Below are positions 13,327 to 24,745 of a DNA stretch of 64,000 nucleotides, piece after piece (positions within the stretch are counted from its first letter, which is position 1; every line of letters starts with the position of its first letter). Source of the stretch: Argentina anserina (lineage: Eukaryota; Streptophyta; Magnoliopsida; Rosales; Rosaceae); contig NC_065876.1 in NCBI RefSeq assembly GCF_933775445.1, forward strand, positions 9,238,001-9,302,000. The letters run 5' to 3'. The notes under the pieces were generated by a model, which was not told where the DNA came from, made no database searches, and was given only the letters and a program-made list of their open reading frames with translations. A program made the position numbers and the translations under genes.

Positions 13327-13796
13327 CAAGGAAGTGCTAATTATTTTGTATGCTCAACTTTGTAACGTACATGATTTGATTAATGATGATTTTCCATGTA
13401 CGAACTCAATGCATAATATTTGAAATAATTATATCAGAGAGTAAATAACAACTTCGAAGTAAAAAGTCCCATTAGAACTTCGAAGTAAAAGGGTTAATTT
13501 TTTATCACACTCTCGTTGGTACCATTGAACACTATTTTTATCATTTCTTTGTTTGGTATATATAATCAAATAAGCGTATCCGATCGATCATAATTATGAG
13601 CTGCGCGCAAAGCATGAATTATAGTGACATGCATTTTAACGAAATCACGAGTACGTTTAATTGATCCTCATATAGGGAGTCGATCACTACCCATCTAGTC
13701 TCAAAGAATCTACTGTATCTACATACGTATATGATCTGTCTTCTATCTCCACTTGACACGTCTCAATTATTTCCCAACTCTTGACCAAACTGAACT

Positions 13797-13804
13797 TATA
13801 AAAT
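13797..13804 (+). promoter_or_regulatory. TATA box of the SMO1 gene
   Basis: TATAAAAT lies about 150 bp before the SMO1 start codon, in the right orientation, with a short CT-rich leader between. This is a position and motif call only. Confidence 0.5.
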
Positions 13805-13949
13805 CGCAGAGAGAAGTAGTAACCGACGGCAATGTGCGCGCGATTCTCGATGTCTTTCCCCATCGCCGTTTAAATATTCCCGCATATTTTAACCCCCCAG
13901 AGTGTCACTCTTAACCTCTCTCCACCGCCCACTTCATCACCTCATCAAA

Positions 13950-16707
13950 ATGCTGCCGTACAACACCATCTCCGAGGCGGCCTCCGCCCTCGGCCGCAAC
14001 CTCACCGCCGCCGAGACCCTGTGGTTCAACTACTCGGCCAACAAGTCTGATTACGTCCTCTACTGCCACAACATTCTCTTCCTCTTTGTCATCTTCTCCG
14101 TCGTGCCTCTCCCACTCGTCTTCGTCGAGCTCCTCCGATGGGCCGGGTTCGACCGCTACAAGATCCAGCCCAAGGTCCGGTTGACCCTCCACGACATGAT
14201 CAAGTGCTACAAGGACGTCATGTGGATGTTCTTCTCCGTCGTCGGCCCCCTCCAGCTCGTCTCCTACCCTTCTATCCAGGTCTCCGATTTGATTTCAGTT
14301 CAGTTTTGATGATCTTTGTGTTTTGTAGCAATTGGGTTTGGTTTAGTTTGTTTCAAGGGGTATTTGTGTCGGACTTTATAAGGGGTTCTGCGTTATGCTT
14401 ATACTTGAAGCAATGGAGTGTTTGAATACAAATTTATGCTTTAGCTTTCCTAGTTACATTGTGCCTAGATTCCAGGGGTGATCAGTACTCTCAATCTCTA
14501 TTTTTTCTTAATGTTCTTACAATTTTTACAAACTTTATGGGATTAAGAAGATTGTTACTTTTGCTTGCTGAAGATTGTTTTGACTCAGTAGCCACATCAT
14601 GCATTTAATTTGATTTTTGGTTGTGAAACAGCTTATAGGGATTAGGATAGGATTGCCATTGCCTTCTGGATGGGAGATGATTTCCCAATTGTTGGTATAT
14701 TTCTTGGTGGAAGATTATACCAATTACTGGATCCACAGATTTCTGCATAACAAATGGGGGTATGACAAGATCCATCGAGTTCATCATGAGTACACTGCTC
14801 CCATTGGATATGCAGCGCCTTATGCGCACTGGGCGGAGATTTTGATTCTAGGCATCCCGTCTTTCCTAGGGCCGGCGATAGCGCCTGGCCACATGATCAC
14901 ATTCTGGTCGTGGATAGCATTGAGGCAGATTGAGGCCATTGAAACACACAGCGGGTAGGCGTGCTGCATTTTGTTTTTTGTTTTTTATGCTTGTAGTCCT
15001 TTACTAGTGTAGATTCGACTTAATGATAGCAACTTTGGACTTCCGCTCATTCTTTTATCTCTTTTCTAATGCAAGTGTTTCAGATTTGAAGGTTTTTAAT
15101 TAGTGCCTTAACTTTTTATGATGGGGCCGAGGATCACTACACAATGCCCTTCTCTAACTTTTTTCAGGATTTAATTTCTTAAATATATACTTTTTTTTTT
15201 GTATGCTGAGTGAAGGGTCATCTTCTATAAAGGCTGCAATCTTTTGTATCAGCAGACATGATTTATATTAATACTTCCCTTTGGTTCTGGATTTGCCAGT
15301 ACTGGAATCCAAAGAGGGAGAGTAGAGGAGTGCAACATATATCCAATTTTTATTTTTTAATGTGGATCACTGAACTCTAACGACAGAACATGTATTTGGG
15401 TTTTGAGTCAGTTGTTTCTGCATCAAGGTTTTTATAATTGATGTGTCCAACCGTTATTGTCAAATTTTCAGCATAGAAATTTATATATAACTGATCCTGC
15501 ATATAAAAAAAATAAGAATAGGCCCTTGTTGAAAGGGAGTGTCTAACTTGTTTATGATTATTGCTGTATGAGCTGTTGTATGAGTTGCTACCTATAGTGT
15601 ATAGTGAAATTTGCAGGATATACAATTTTCTTTGGAAGAAGTAGACCTTTAAGTGGAGGGCCATTCTTTTTACCTTCATGCTTCAGTTTTAGGAAAGAGA
15701 ATTTCTTTAAAGCAGCCTTATGGGTGAGGTGTTTATAGACAAACATTCAGTTTTATAACATTTCTCATATCATCCCCTTGGTGAATTTTCTGGGGAGAAA
15801 AAGTCAGTAAGCTGCTTGGATGGCGTCTCTATTAGTATACCCTGATGTACACATTCCTGCAATGAGTTCTTCCATGGCGATATTTATTTTTTGCACCAAT
15901 ATAAGAATGATGTGGTTTCTTCTCATTATTTGCTCTAAGGTTTTGCCTACTATTTTTCACGAGGACCAACTTTTCATCTATGTTATACGATGCAGGTATG
16001 ACTTCCCCTGGACTCCTACAAAATATATTCCATTTTATGGTGGTGCTGAGTATCATGATTACCATCATTATGTTGGAGGACTAAGCCAGAGCAATTTTGC
16101 TTCAGTGTTCACCTACTGCGACTACATTTATGGGACGGACAAGGTAAATGCCATCTCGTTGAACCAGTATATTTGCGTAATGATTTCATCTGATGAGATG
16201 ATTTAGCAGTCATTAACATTTGATCTATATAACAGGGATATCGATACCAGAAGAAGATCCTTAAAAAGGTATTCATGCTTTAGTCTCTATTTTCTCTTGC
16301 ACTATCAAAAACATACAGTAGCCTCTTGGTAGTTTGACATATGGGAAAGCATGTCTCAAGATTAATATAATCATGTATCTGTTCAATTGATCAACTGATT
16401 CTTTTATTGTCCAAATTCTATTAGTGGGTATAGTTTACCGAGGGCATTTAGTATACCTACCTCGGTAGAGTGCTATAACTGGTTGCTATAGCCTAGGATT
16501 ACTTCTGCTTTACATGCTTGCCTTATGCTTTCAAGCAAACATGCATGATCTCATATATAAAAAAAAATTACATTCTCTGTTAATCAAATTTGTATTTTTC
16601 ATTATTAAAAAATCCTGGTGATTGTATTTCAGTTGAAAGAGGACACAAATGGTGTGCTAAACAAAGGGTCGTACGACACCTCAACTGTAGACCTTAAATC
16701 TGATTAG
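13950..16707 (+). CDS. SMO1: Sterol 4-alpha-methyl oxidase, SMO1 class
   Basis: Membrane-bound non-haem di-iron oxygenase of the endoplasmic reticulum. In plants the SMO1 class oxidises the first C4 methyl group of 4,4-dimethyl sterols such as 24-methylenecycloartanol. Five exons with GT-AG borders join without a frame break: 13950-14279, 14632-14954, 15996-16143, 16236-16268 and 16633-16707, giving 302 residues, close to the family size. Start choice: the ATG opens MLPYNTISEA, in a typical SMO context, and the open frame upstream has only an unrelated ATG at 13902. The fatty-acid-hydroxylase histidine clusters are present as HRFLH, HRVHH and YHDYHH, and hydrophobic spans follow residue 30 and surround the first cluster. 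The lysine-rich exon 4 (GYRYQKKILKK) precedes a soluble tail. All key residues are intact, so this copy looks functional. Confidence 0.93.
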
Positions 16708-17756
16708 CTTTGAGAGACATAGAGCTTCGGAAATGCCCTTTCAGTATAGCTCTCAGTGGTGATAACTCTCAGAACCCTCTGATTGCAAGTTGAAATCAAT
16801 GTGCTAGGGTGGTAAATAGAAGTGGTAGTGGCTCAGGTGCAGGTTAACTATGAGATTTTCAGAGTTCGTGATTTGAGTAGCCTGGAGGGTGGTTAAGAAA
16901 ATTAGTAGATAGTAAGGTTCAGAGTTCTGCTTGTGCTTTTGACGTAATGTTCTATAATCTTATGAACAAGTTTGTGGTTTGTGATTTTGAAATTGTAGTG
17001 TTAAATGTTCCTTAGCTTGAGTCTGGCATCAAGCATATGAAATTCCCCACCTCAGTGATATCTGGTTTTGCATATTGTTCCACTTTATTCCCAGCATATG
17101 CAGTACGGACTTGGGCTCAGATGCCAAACAGTTTATTAACTTTGGTGAAACATTCTGTAGACAAAGTAGTCATGTGAACTTTGCACGTGATAATTGTACA
17201 GGCTTGCTGATTCGCACTTGATTCTCTAAACTATTCTGGATGAAATCAAAATTACATGTGCTATGCTATAAATCTATGGATTCAGATCAGAGTCACTCTC
17301 ACCTAGATTAAAGTTGGTATCTTAGTTCTATGCCAGTGCTTGGGTCCAAACTGGGTTGTACAACGTACACCACAATCTGTAATCCAAAACTGCAAATCAG
17401 TGGGGATGAGCGCAAGTCAAAAGTGGCAATAATGGAGCTAAGAAACATCTGGTATGCCTCGAGGCTAGAAAGAAGTCATGCTTTATTCAAAAAAGAAAAA
17501 AAGAAGTCATGCTATCAATAGACCGAGTTATTATCCGAAACGAACAATTGTGTCAAATCAAGGTTCCCGAAATAGGGAACTTGAAGATGACCTAAATTGT
17601 ATGAATGGCAAGTTCCCAATAGGAAGACATTCCGGGAATAATTTTCGGAAGACATTAATATAGCAAATTCATATCAATCGCATGAAGGAATTATGGTGAA
17701 GGTATTCATTACCGTGGTTACGAATATATATTTCTTATGGAACAGCCTTGACAACA
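16708..17756. other. SMO1 3' flank and intergenic DNA
   Basis: The first few hundred bases are likely SMO1 3'UTR. No other gene is recognised up to the tRNA. Confidence 0.5.
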
Positions 17757-17829
17757 GCCCGTCTAGCTCAGTTGGTAGAGCGCCAGGCTCTTAACCTTGT
17801 GGTCGTGGGTTCGAGCCCCACGGTGGGCG
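17757..17829 (+). tRNA. tRNA-Lys (anticodon CTT)
   Basis: A full 73-nt cloverleaf with no intron. The acceptor stem pairs GCCCGTC with GGTGGGC, the discriminator is G, the D-arm is AGCTCAGTTGGTAGAGC, the anticodon loop is CTCTTAA (anticodon CTT) and the T-arm is GTGGGTTCGAGCCCCAC. The A-box and B-box promoters are intact and a T6 tract at 17834-17839 can end Pol III transcription. The anticodon stem CCAGG/CCTTG has a C-U mismatch at the second pair, where the usual plant gene, as I recall it, has CAAGG. Confidence 0.95.
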
Positions 17830-17833
17830 ATTC

Positions 17834-17839
17834 TTTTTT
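17834..17839 (+). terminator. Pol III terminator of tRNA-Lys
   Basis: A run of six T starts five bases after the tRNA 3' end, which is the standard RNA polymerase III stop signal. Confidence 0.8.
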
Positions 17840-18712
17840 ATTACCCTTTCTTTGCCATGAACAGATGAACTTGCCTTGTTACTACTGCTAGCCACTAGGG
17901 AAGTTTTGGTTTGCAGCCCCAATTTCATAGTTGTGGTGTAGACCAAACTAATTCGTATGCTATGAATTTGAAGGAATTAAACAAGGCCTAAGAAATGAGC
18001 CCATTTAGTACTCTCATTCTCCGATAGTGATCAACTGAGAGTACTACTGATTATTAGTTATTACACTCCTATATTATATGGAATGGGCAGGGGGTCCTTA
18101 GCAATGATGTGCTTGACCTAGCCAGCTGTGTTCTTATTTCTAATATGCTTCAGCTTTCAATGTTCAAAGCTAGGTATAGTAGACATCTCTTGCCTGCAAT
18201 TGCTTGCTTTTCTCCAACTTTTAATAAAGGAATGAGGGGAAGTTGCAGAGGAGCTTTCTCATCATTTCCTACACTTTTTGTGGCTTTCTTTCTTGCAGAA
18301 TCATTAGGAGGTTAGAATGTCAGCTTCTTAATCCTTGCCATACACATGGCTCTGGATCCCTCAGCTAATCATATGGAATCCCAAGTACACAACATACCCA
18401 TTTGAAACCAAAGTACCTTTGCCATCTTCTCAGAACCCCATTTCAGAAATTTTGTTCCAACTAGCTCCCAGGTGGTTAATAGCACTGGCAAGATCATAGA
18501 GTCATGGGGCTGGGAAATGTTCAATGACTATCCATACATATATATTAGTCCAAATTGAAAAGAGATTTTTAAATTTACATTCTCTTCTCTCTACTAATTG
18601 AATGCATATATTCTTCTTAATTTATCTTCTTGTGTCCTTTTTTTGGTTGTAGGATATTGCATTTTTTTTAAAAGAAAGTTAACTTAATTGCCATTTTGAT
18701 TCTCTACCTGAA
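17840..18712. other. Intergenic DNA, no recognised gene
   Basis: An ORF at 18109-18315 was examined and not recognised. No repeats of note. Confidence 0.4.
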
Positions 18713-18720
18713 CTTGGCAT

Positions 18721-19385
18721 TAGGCTTGGGAAAAAAAGTCCGGATTTAGCACCATTTGTTTTCGGAACTGGAAGGAACTGGAACCAGAACCGCAAGTATC
18801 AGGTCGGTTTTCAGGTTTTTACGGTTCCAAAAGTTAACTGTAATTTATATTTAACTCTAAGTCTTAAACAATAACCATATAAAATACCAACTTCAAAAAG
18901 TAAATACATAACGTCAACAACCTCTCTAGTGCAATTACCCAATAATCAACAATTAACATAATCAATTATTTTAAAAATAAATTGTGAGAGAGAGAATGCA
19001 AACCTATGACAGTTTAGATTTTAGAGAGTAACAAAATTATAAAGGAAGTGAGGTAGAGGAAGTGAGGGCGTAAGGCAAAGCGAATAAGATTTTTTAAGTT
19101 TATATAGTGATTAGTATGAGTCTGAGAATGAAAGAAAAGAAAGCGATGAGGGAGGTAGCGACAAAAGATGTTTCTTTTTTAGGTTTTCGTTATATAGTTG
19201 TGAAAACTCGGTTCTAACGGTTCCAAAATCATTTTTAAAAATAAGAATCGGAATTGAATCGAATTGGTTGTTTCAGTGCGGACCCTCTAGAGTTAGTATT
19301 TTTTTTTTTGAATCGAATCAAATCGACCATTTCGGTGCGGCTCCGACAGTTCTAAACGATTCTCGAGTCTGAAGTCCCGGGCCTA
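18721..19385. mobile_element. Degenerate hAT-type MITE, 665 bp
   Basis: The termini are TAGGCTTGGG on the left and, reverse-complemented on the right, TAGGCCCGGG. The flanks CTTGGCAT (18713-18720) and CTTGGTGT (19386-19393) match at six of eight positions and look like an aged 8-bp target-site duplication. Subterminal regions are rich in CGGTTC-, GAATCG- and TCGGTGCGG-like motifs. No coding capacity. Older than the other hAT copies in the window, judged by the mutated TSD. Confidence 0.7.
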
Positions 19386-19393
19386 CTTGGTGT

Positions 19394-21960
19394 AATTTTT
19401 CCAAATAAAATTTTTATTTTTATCGACACTCCCACAATATTCACTAAAATCTCTCTTGCTTTAGTTTCATCAGGTTATTTATGAGAATGAATCAATATTC
19501 ACTCCCACAAGTTCTGTTTTCTCGAGGAGTGTACACCTCCTACGGTTTCATTAATCCCTACTGATTGCTCGCCTGCTCATCTCAACTAATAAATAAGCAA
19601 AATTACACGATTGTATGAGAAAGAAAGCATATATCAAAAATTGTGAATATGCAATTCATAAGTCAAAAAACAGGTTTTGCATACACTCTTGTAAAAAAAA
19701 AAAAAAGGGTTTTCTGTCAGGTCACAATAGTTTTACTAGGTGTAGAAACTATATACAAAATAGTACAAAAAAAAACATATGTAGTCAAGATTCTTGGAGT
19801 TGGGGAGAAGAGTCAAACGATGTTCATTGAAGAAACTCTGAATTGAAGATTTGAGTTGGTTACATCATGTGAGCTTTGAGCTTTTGAATGGAAAAGATAA
19901 AGAAAATGGAAGGCAAGGAAAAGCTGTGATGAGTAATGAAGTTTCTGAAAATGACTAGCTCATGAGTGAATGAGTGATTTTCTAACTCCTAATGCATAAT
20001 TAGTATCATTTGATATTATGTCTTGTAGGAACAAGAGGAATAGACAACTAATAATTGCCTTAATTAGGATTAAAATGAGAGGCACTAAATCACTCCCAAG
20101 TCCAAAAACTAATTAAGCCCTTCCATTGGGGTTTAATCACTGCCTCTATTGTTAAAGCTACTCTTGGAATTTGATTGTGAACAAAGACAAGTACTAATTT
20201 GGAGAGGGGCAAATGCATGACAACCTTTTTGTTGGTTCAGTAATATACATCAGAATTCTCTCTACTCATTTCATGGTTATTTTTTTTAATCATGTTAGTA
20301 TACCCATGTTAGTTACTAAGAAATCTCTTAATATATCCCCATCAATGAAGTGTGAACTCATAATCTGTAATTAGTTATCAGGATAATGGCTAGAGAGAAT
20401 TCAAAAGCTAGAAGCCCTTACCAAATATAACAAGGACGCTGGTGATAGTCTCATACATAAGATTTAGGATGGTGCTATTAAAACAACTTATTTTACTATT
20501 AGTGTTATGATGAGAGACAGTCTTGCTATATAATTTAAGGGGTAATTTTGTGAAAATAATTAAATTATAGTAATAAAAATGAAATAGGGTGGGTTAATAT
20601 TATCACTAAAAATTTATAGAGGAAATCTAAAATATAGAAAAATTGTATCCTATTGGAGTTGTCGTAAAGACAAACTTATTGTTCAATTTGCATATAATTT
20701 ACAATTTTTATATGAAAGGTTTTGTAGGTCTAGAGACTTCATACTAGCCACCAAGAAAACTTTAATCAGTGTCAGTGAATTTTGAACTTGGGTACAGGAG
20801 TTCCACACTCAGGCTCTTACTAACCGACCACCGCCTATCTTCATCCAGTAAGAAAACAATTGACCCTTCTAGTGGAATAATTAAAGTGTGTAAATAATTA
20901 AGAATAGGAATTGTGTTAAGCAAGAAGAGTCGAGTAATACTTAGGGCCATGAATGACAGCTACCTACCTACTTTACAAAATACAAATTAAAGTTCCAAAT
21001 TATTTCCATAGAGAAACATAGTGTGTCTATATTGCCTATCACATACCATATAATAAAAACTCATTACATTCATAATTCAAGCTTGGATTGAGGGGTATTT
21101 GGAGGTGAACTTTTTCAAGGCCAATTCTCATTCCTTGTCTTGATCAACACCTGGTCCCCCACTCCTTTCAAGGCCAAAAGTATTAATTGAATTCCTAGGT
21201 TGCCCTTTTATGTCCCCCATCCCCCTCCCCTTCATAAAAACCCACATGAAACCATGATCTTAGAAGGAAACCCAGAACATAGTTTCAGTCAACTGTAAGT
21301 TTTCTTTCAGCTTTCAACACAAACGGGGTTATATTGATGTTAGTGCCGTATGGATATTAGATATAATGTAATTATAATAAATAAAAAATTACAATGTATT
21401 TTATATAGTTAACTCTAGTTAGACGGTAGAAAATTTAGGGACATGTAACATCTTATTAGGAGGTGGGCATGCCAGGAGTGAGAAAACGTATTATATGTAC
21501 TTGATACATAATCTACGTAGCATATCATTTTATTATTATTGGTTCATTTTTAATGTGTTTATTGTTAATTAGTTACTCATATTTAAATAAATTTTTTTCC
21601 CGGATAAATGTTTACCAAATCATGAACTAATACAATTAGCTAAATACACTACACGATAATCCCATATAATTTTCTGGGTACACAAAATATTGATTTCAAA
21701 TTTACTTCTCAGATAAAATCTTTCCCCATTTTGAAATATCAATTAAATAACCAAATAAAATAATGATAAAATTTCATACATTCAGTGCTTCAATCAAGTA
21801 AAAGGAAAGAAGCAGACAAACAAATCCTCTTCCCCACAACAACACAAGAACAGAAACAAAATAACTAAATTATATAAAGCACAAGACCCTTCCAGGGCCC
21901 AAACACCCATAGAACCCTAAAAAATAAAAATAAAAACCCAGGCACGTGCGTCTCACGCTC
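19394..21960. other. AT-rich intergenic DNA
   Basis: No gene, RNA or defined repeat is supported. Short ORFs at 19615-19846 overlap A-tracts and look like chance. Confidence 0.4.
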
Positions 21961-22441
21961 TAATGAGGAGCGGGTGATGAGCGATGTCAGGGAGGAACTG
22001 CTCCCGTCCGTGCGAGACTGTTTGAGCGCGGCAATTATTCAATTATTTATGCCCTCCGCCGTGACACCACAGTCGGTAGTTTCCAATTCCATCAACAAAC
22101 CCGACCTGTGTCTCCCCACGCGCAGTGCGGTTGCGCGTGACACTTCACAGTGGTAGAAAGACCTACGTACCTACATAATAACAACCATCCATCCCTCTCT
22201 TTCTCTCTCACTTCTGTCCCTATTTTTCATCTGAGAAAAAAACGGAGCAAGACTCTCATTCCTCAACTCACAGTCTCAAAGTCCACCACAGCAGCAGCAG
22301 CAGCTACACTGCTTCAGATCCCCGGGTCGGGTAAAATGGAGACCGGCCCAAGCCCACGGCTCACTCCGGCCGAATGCGACGTCGTATTCAGCGATTGAAT
22401 CTTTTGTGAGAGTCCCCCGGTTTTTTTTTTGAGCTCCGAAA

Positions 22442-24745
22442 ATGGCGGCGGCTACTAACACGACGACGCAGACGGTGGCGGCGGGAATGGAAGTCTCGGT
22501 GTACGCGTCGCCGGACGACGCGGCGGCGAAGGTGGTGACGAAGCGCTACGAGGGCTTGGTGATGGTGAGGACCAAGGCCATAAAGGGCAAAGGGGCTTGG
22601 TACTGGGCCCACCTAGAGCCCATTCTGGTTCACGACGCCGACACCGGCCTCCCCAAGGCCGTCAAGCTCCGCTGCGCTCTCTGCGAGGCCATTTTCTCGG
22701 CGTCCAATCCGTCGCGCACGGCGTCGGAGCACCTCAAGCGCGGCACCTGCCCCAATTTCAGCTCCGTCTCCAAGCCCGCCTCTTCTTCGTCTCCGTCGCC
22801 GATATCCACTTCTCTCCCCAACTCCGCTCCGCCGCCGCCGCACCACAACCCGAGGAAGCGGAGCTCCTCCTTCCCGGCGGCTGCGGCTTCCGGGAGCGCC
22901 CCGCCGCCGTCGTCGTACAGCCTTCCGTCGCAGAGCATGGTGGATCGGACGCGGTTCTGCGGCGGAGAGCTGACGTACGCTTCGGCGGTGCCGAGTCAGC
23001 AGGCTCATTTGGTGTTGTCCGGCGGGAAAGACGATTGGGGAGCTCTGGCGATGCTGGAGGACAGTGTGAAGAAGCTCAAGAGCCCGCAAACGTCGCGGGG
23101 GCCGGCGCTGTCTAAGAGCCAAGTGGACTGTGCGCTTGATTTGCTAGCTGATTGGGTGTATGAGTCATGCGGGTGGGTTTCGTTTTCGAGCCTGGAGCAT
23201 CCCAAGTTCAGGGCATTTCTTAACCAGGTGGGCTTGCCCGCGGTTTCAGGGAAGGAGTTCACGGGGTTTAGGTTGGATGCTAAGTATGAGGAAGCAAAAG
23301 CTGAGTCTGAAGCCAGGATTCGAGACGCTATGTTCTTCCAGATTGGCTCTGACGGCTGGAAGTGCAGGAATGGTGGCGGTTTAGGTGAGGATAATCTTGT
23401 CAATTTGACTGTGAATCTTCCCAATGGGACTAGTTTGTACAGGAGGGCCGTGTTTGTTGGCGGCTCTGTGCCGTCTAAGTATGCCGAGGAGGTTATGTGG
23501 GAGACGATCACGACCATTTGTGGGAATGCTGTGCAGCAATGTGTAGGAATAGTAGCAGACAGGTTTAAGATTAAGGCATTGAAGAATTTAGAGAGTCAGA
23601 ATCAATGGATGGTGAATCTATGTTGTCAGTTTCAGGGTTTTACTAGTTTGATCAAGGATTTCAGTAGGGAGCTTCGATTGTTCAAGGATGTTACTGAAAA
23701 CTGTTACAAGCTTGCGAGTTTTGTGAATAACAAGTCTCAGGTTAGGAGTAGCTTTCAGAAGTATCACTCCCAGGGGTGGGGTTTGTTACGAGTGCCGTCG
23801 TTGAGCGATTATGAGATGCTTAACTTTGGTCCAGTGTATGTCATGGTTGAGGATATTCTTCACTCGAGGCAAGCACTTGAGTTGGTTGTGTTAGATGAAT
23901 GTTATGAATTGGTATCAATGGAGGACGCAACGGCAAGAGAAGTCGCTGAGATGATTGGGGACATGAAGTTTTGGAATGAATTGGTGGCAGTGCATTCTTT
24001 GGTGAAACTCATCAAGGACATGGCTCAAGAGATTGAGACAGATAGGCCACTGGTTGGGAAATGCCTCCCACTTTGGGATGAATTAAGAGCAAAAGTGAGG
24101 GACTGGTGTTCAAGTTTGCATATTGATGAAGGTCCGGTGGAGAAGGTGATTGAAAAGCGGTTCAAGAAGAATTATCATCCAGCTTGGGCAGCTGCATTTA
24201 TACTGGATCCAGTTTATTTGATCAGGGACAATAGTGGAAAGTACCTCCCACCATTCAAATTGTTGACGCCGGAGCAGGAGAAGGATGTGGACAAGCTCAT
24301 AACCCGGCTTGTATCAAGGGAGGAGGCTCACATTGCACTAATGGAACTTATGAAATGGAGAACAGAAGGGCTTGATCCCGTATATGCGCGCGCAGTACAG
24401 ATGAAGGAGAGGGATCCCGTTTCAGGCAAGCTGAGAATTGCTAACCCACAAAGCAGTAGACTTGTGTGGGAAACATATCTCACTGAATTTAAGTCACTAG
24501 GGAAAGTTGCAGTTAGGCTCATTTTTCTTCATGCAACTTCATGTGGTTTCAAAACCAGTTGGTCTTTAATGAGGTGGGTGTCTGCAAATGGGCACTCAAG
24601 GGTGAGCATGGACAAGGCACAGAAGTTGATCTTCATTGCAGCTCATTCCAAGCTTGAAAGACGAGATTTTTCCTGTGATGAAATTAAGGATGCGCAGCTA
24701 CTTACCCAAGCAAATGGTGAGGATGACGTGTTAGAATCTTGTTGA
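22442..24745 (+). CDS. Domesticated hAT-transposase-like zinc-finger protein
   Basis: Intronless 767-residue protein starting MAAATNTTTQ in a good context (GAAAATGGCG). A BED-like finger is visible at residues 78-103, C-X2-C-X15-H-X5-C (CALC ... HLKRGTC), followed by a Ser/Pro/Ala-rich linker to about residue 200. The central part keeps the hAT-fold landmark IGSDGWK near residue 300, and the C-terminus resembles the hAT dimerisation region (WETYLTEFKSLG to KLERRDFSCDE). No terminal inverted repeats or 8-bp duplications flank it, the frame is fully open and codon use is gene-like, so I read it as a host gene derived from a transposase. It resembles, from memory, Arabidopsis AT1G12380/AT1G62870, whose function is unknown to me. 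GC content is much higher in the first 700 bases than later. Confidence 0.85.
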   Translation: MAAATNTTTQTVAAGMEVSVYASPDDAAAKVVTKRYEGLVMVRTKAIKGKGAWYWAHLEPILVHDADTGLPKAVKLRCALCEAIFSASNPSRTASEHLKRGTCPNFSSVSKPASSSSPSPISTSLPNSAPPPPHHNPRKRSSSFPAAAASGSAPPPSSYSLPSQSMVDRTRFCGGELTYASAVPSQQAHLVLSGGKDDWGALAMLEDSVKKLKSPQTSRGPALSKSQVDCALDLLADWVYESCGWVSFSSLEHPKFRAFLNQVGLPAVSGKEFTGFRLDAKYEEAKAESEARIRDAMFFQIGSDGWKCRNGGGLGEDNLVNLTVNLPNGTSLYRRAVFVGGSVPSKYAEEVMWETITTICGNAVQQCVGIVADRFKIKALKNLESQNQWMVNLCCQFQGFTSLIKDFSRELRLFKDVTENCYKLASFVNNKSQVRSSFQKYHSQGWGLLRVPSLSDYEMLNFGPVYVMVEDILHSRQALELVVLDECYELVSMEDATAREVAEMIGDMKFWNELVAVHSLVKLIKDMAQEIETDRPLVGKCLPLWDELRAKVRDWCSSLHIDEGPVEKVIEKRFKKNYHPAWAAAFILDPVYLIRDNSGKYLPPFKLLTPEQEKDVDKLITRLVSREEAHIALMELMKWRTEGLDPVYARAVQMKERDPVSGKLRIANPQSSRLVWETYLTEFKSLGKVAVRLIFLHATSCGFKTSWSLMRWVSANGHSRVSMDKAQKLIFIAAHSKLERRDFSCDEIKDAQLLTQANGEDDVLESC

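Noticed and set aside
22597..23122. Long alternative-frame ORFs in the GC-rich first part of the hAT-like gene
   Set aside because: They follow from high third-position GC in the true frame and have no homology.
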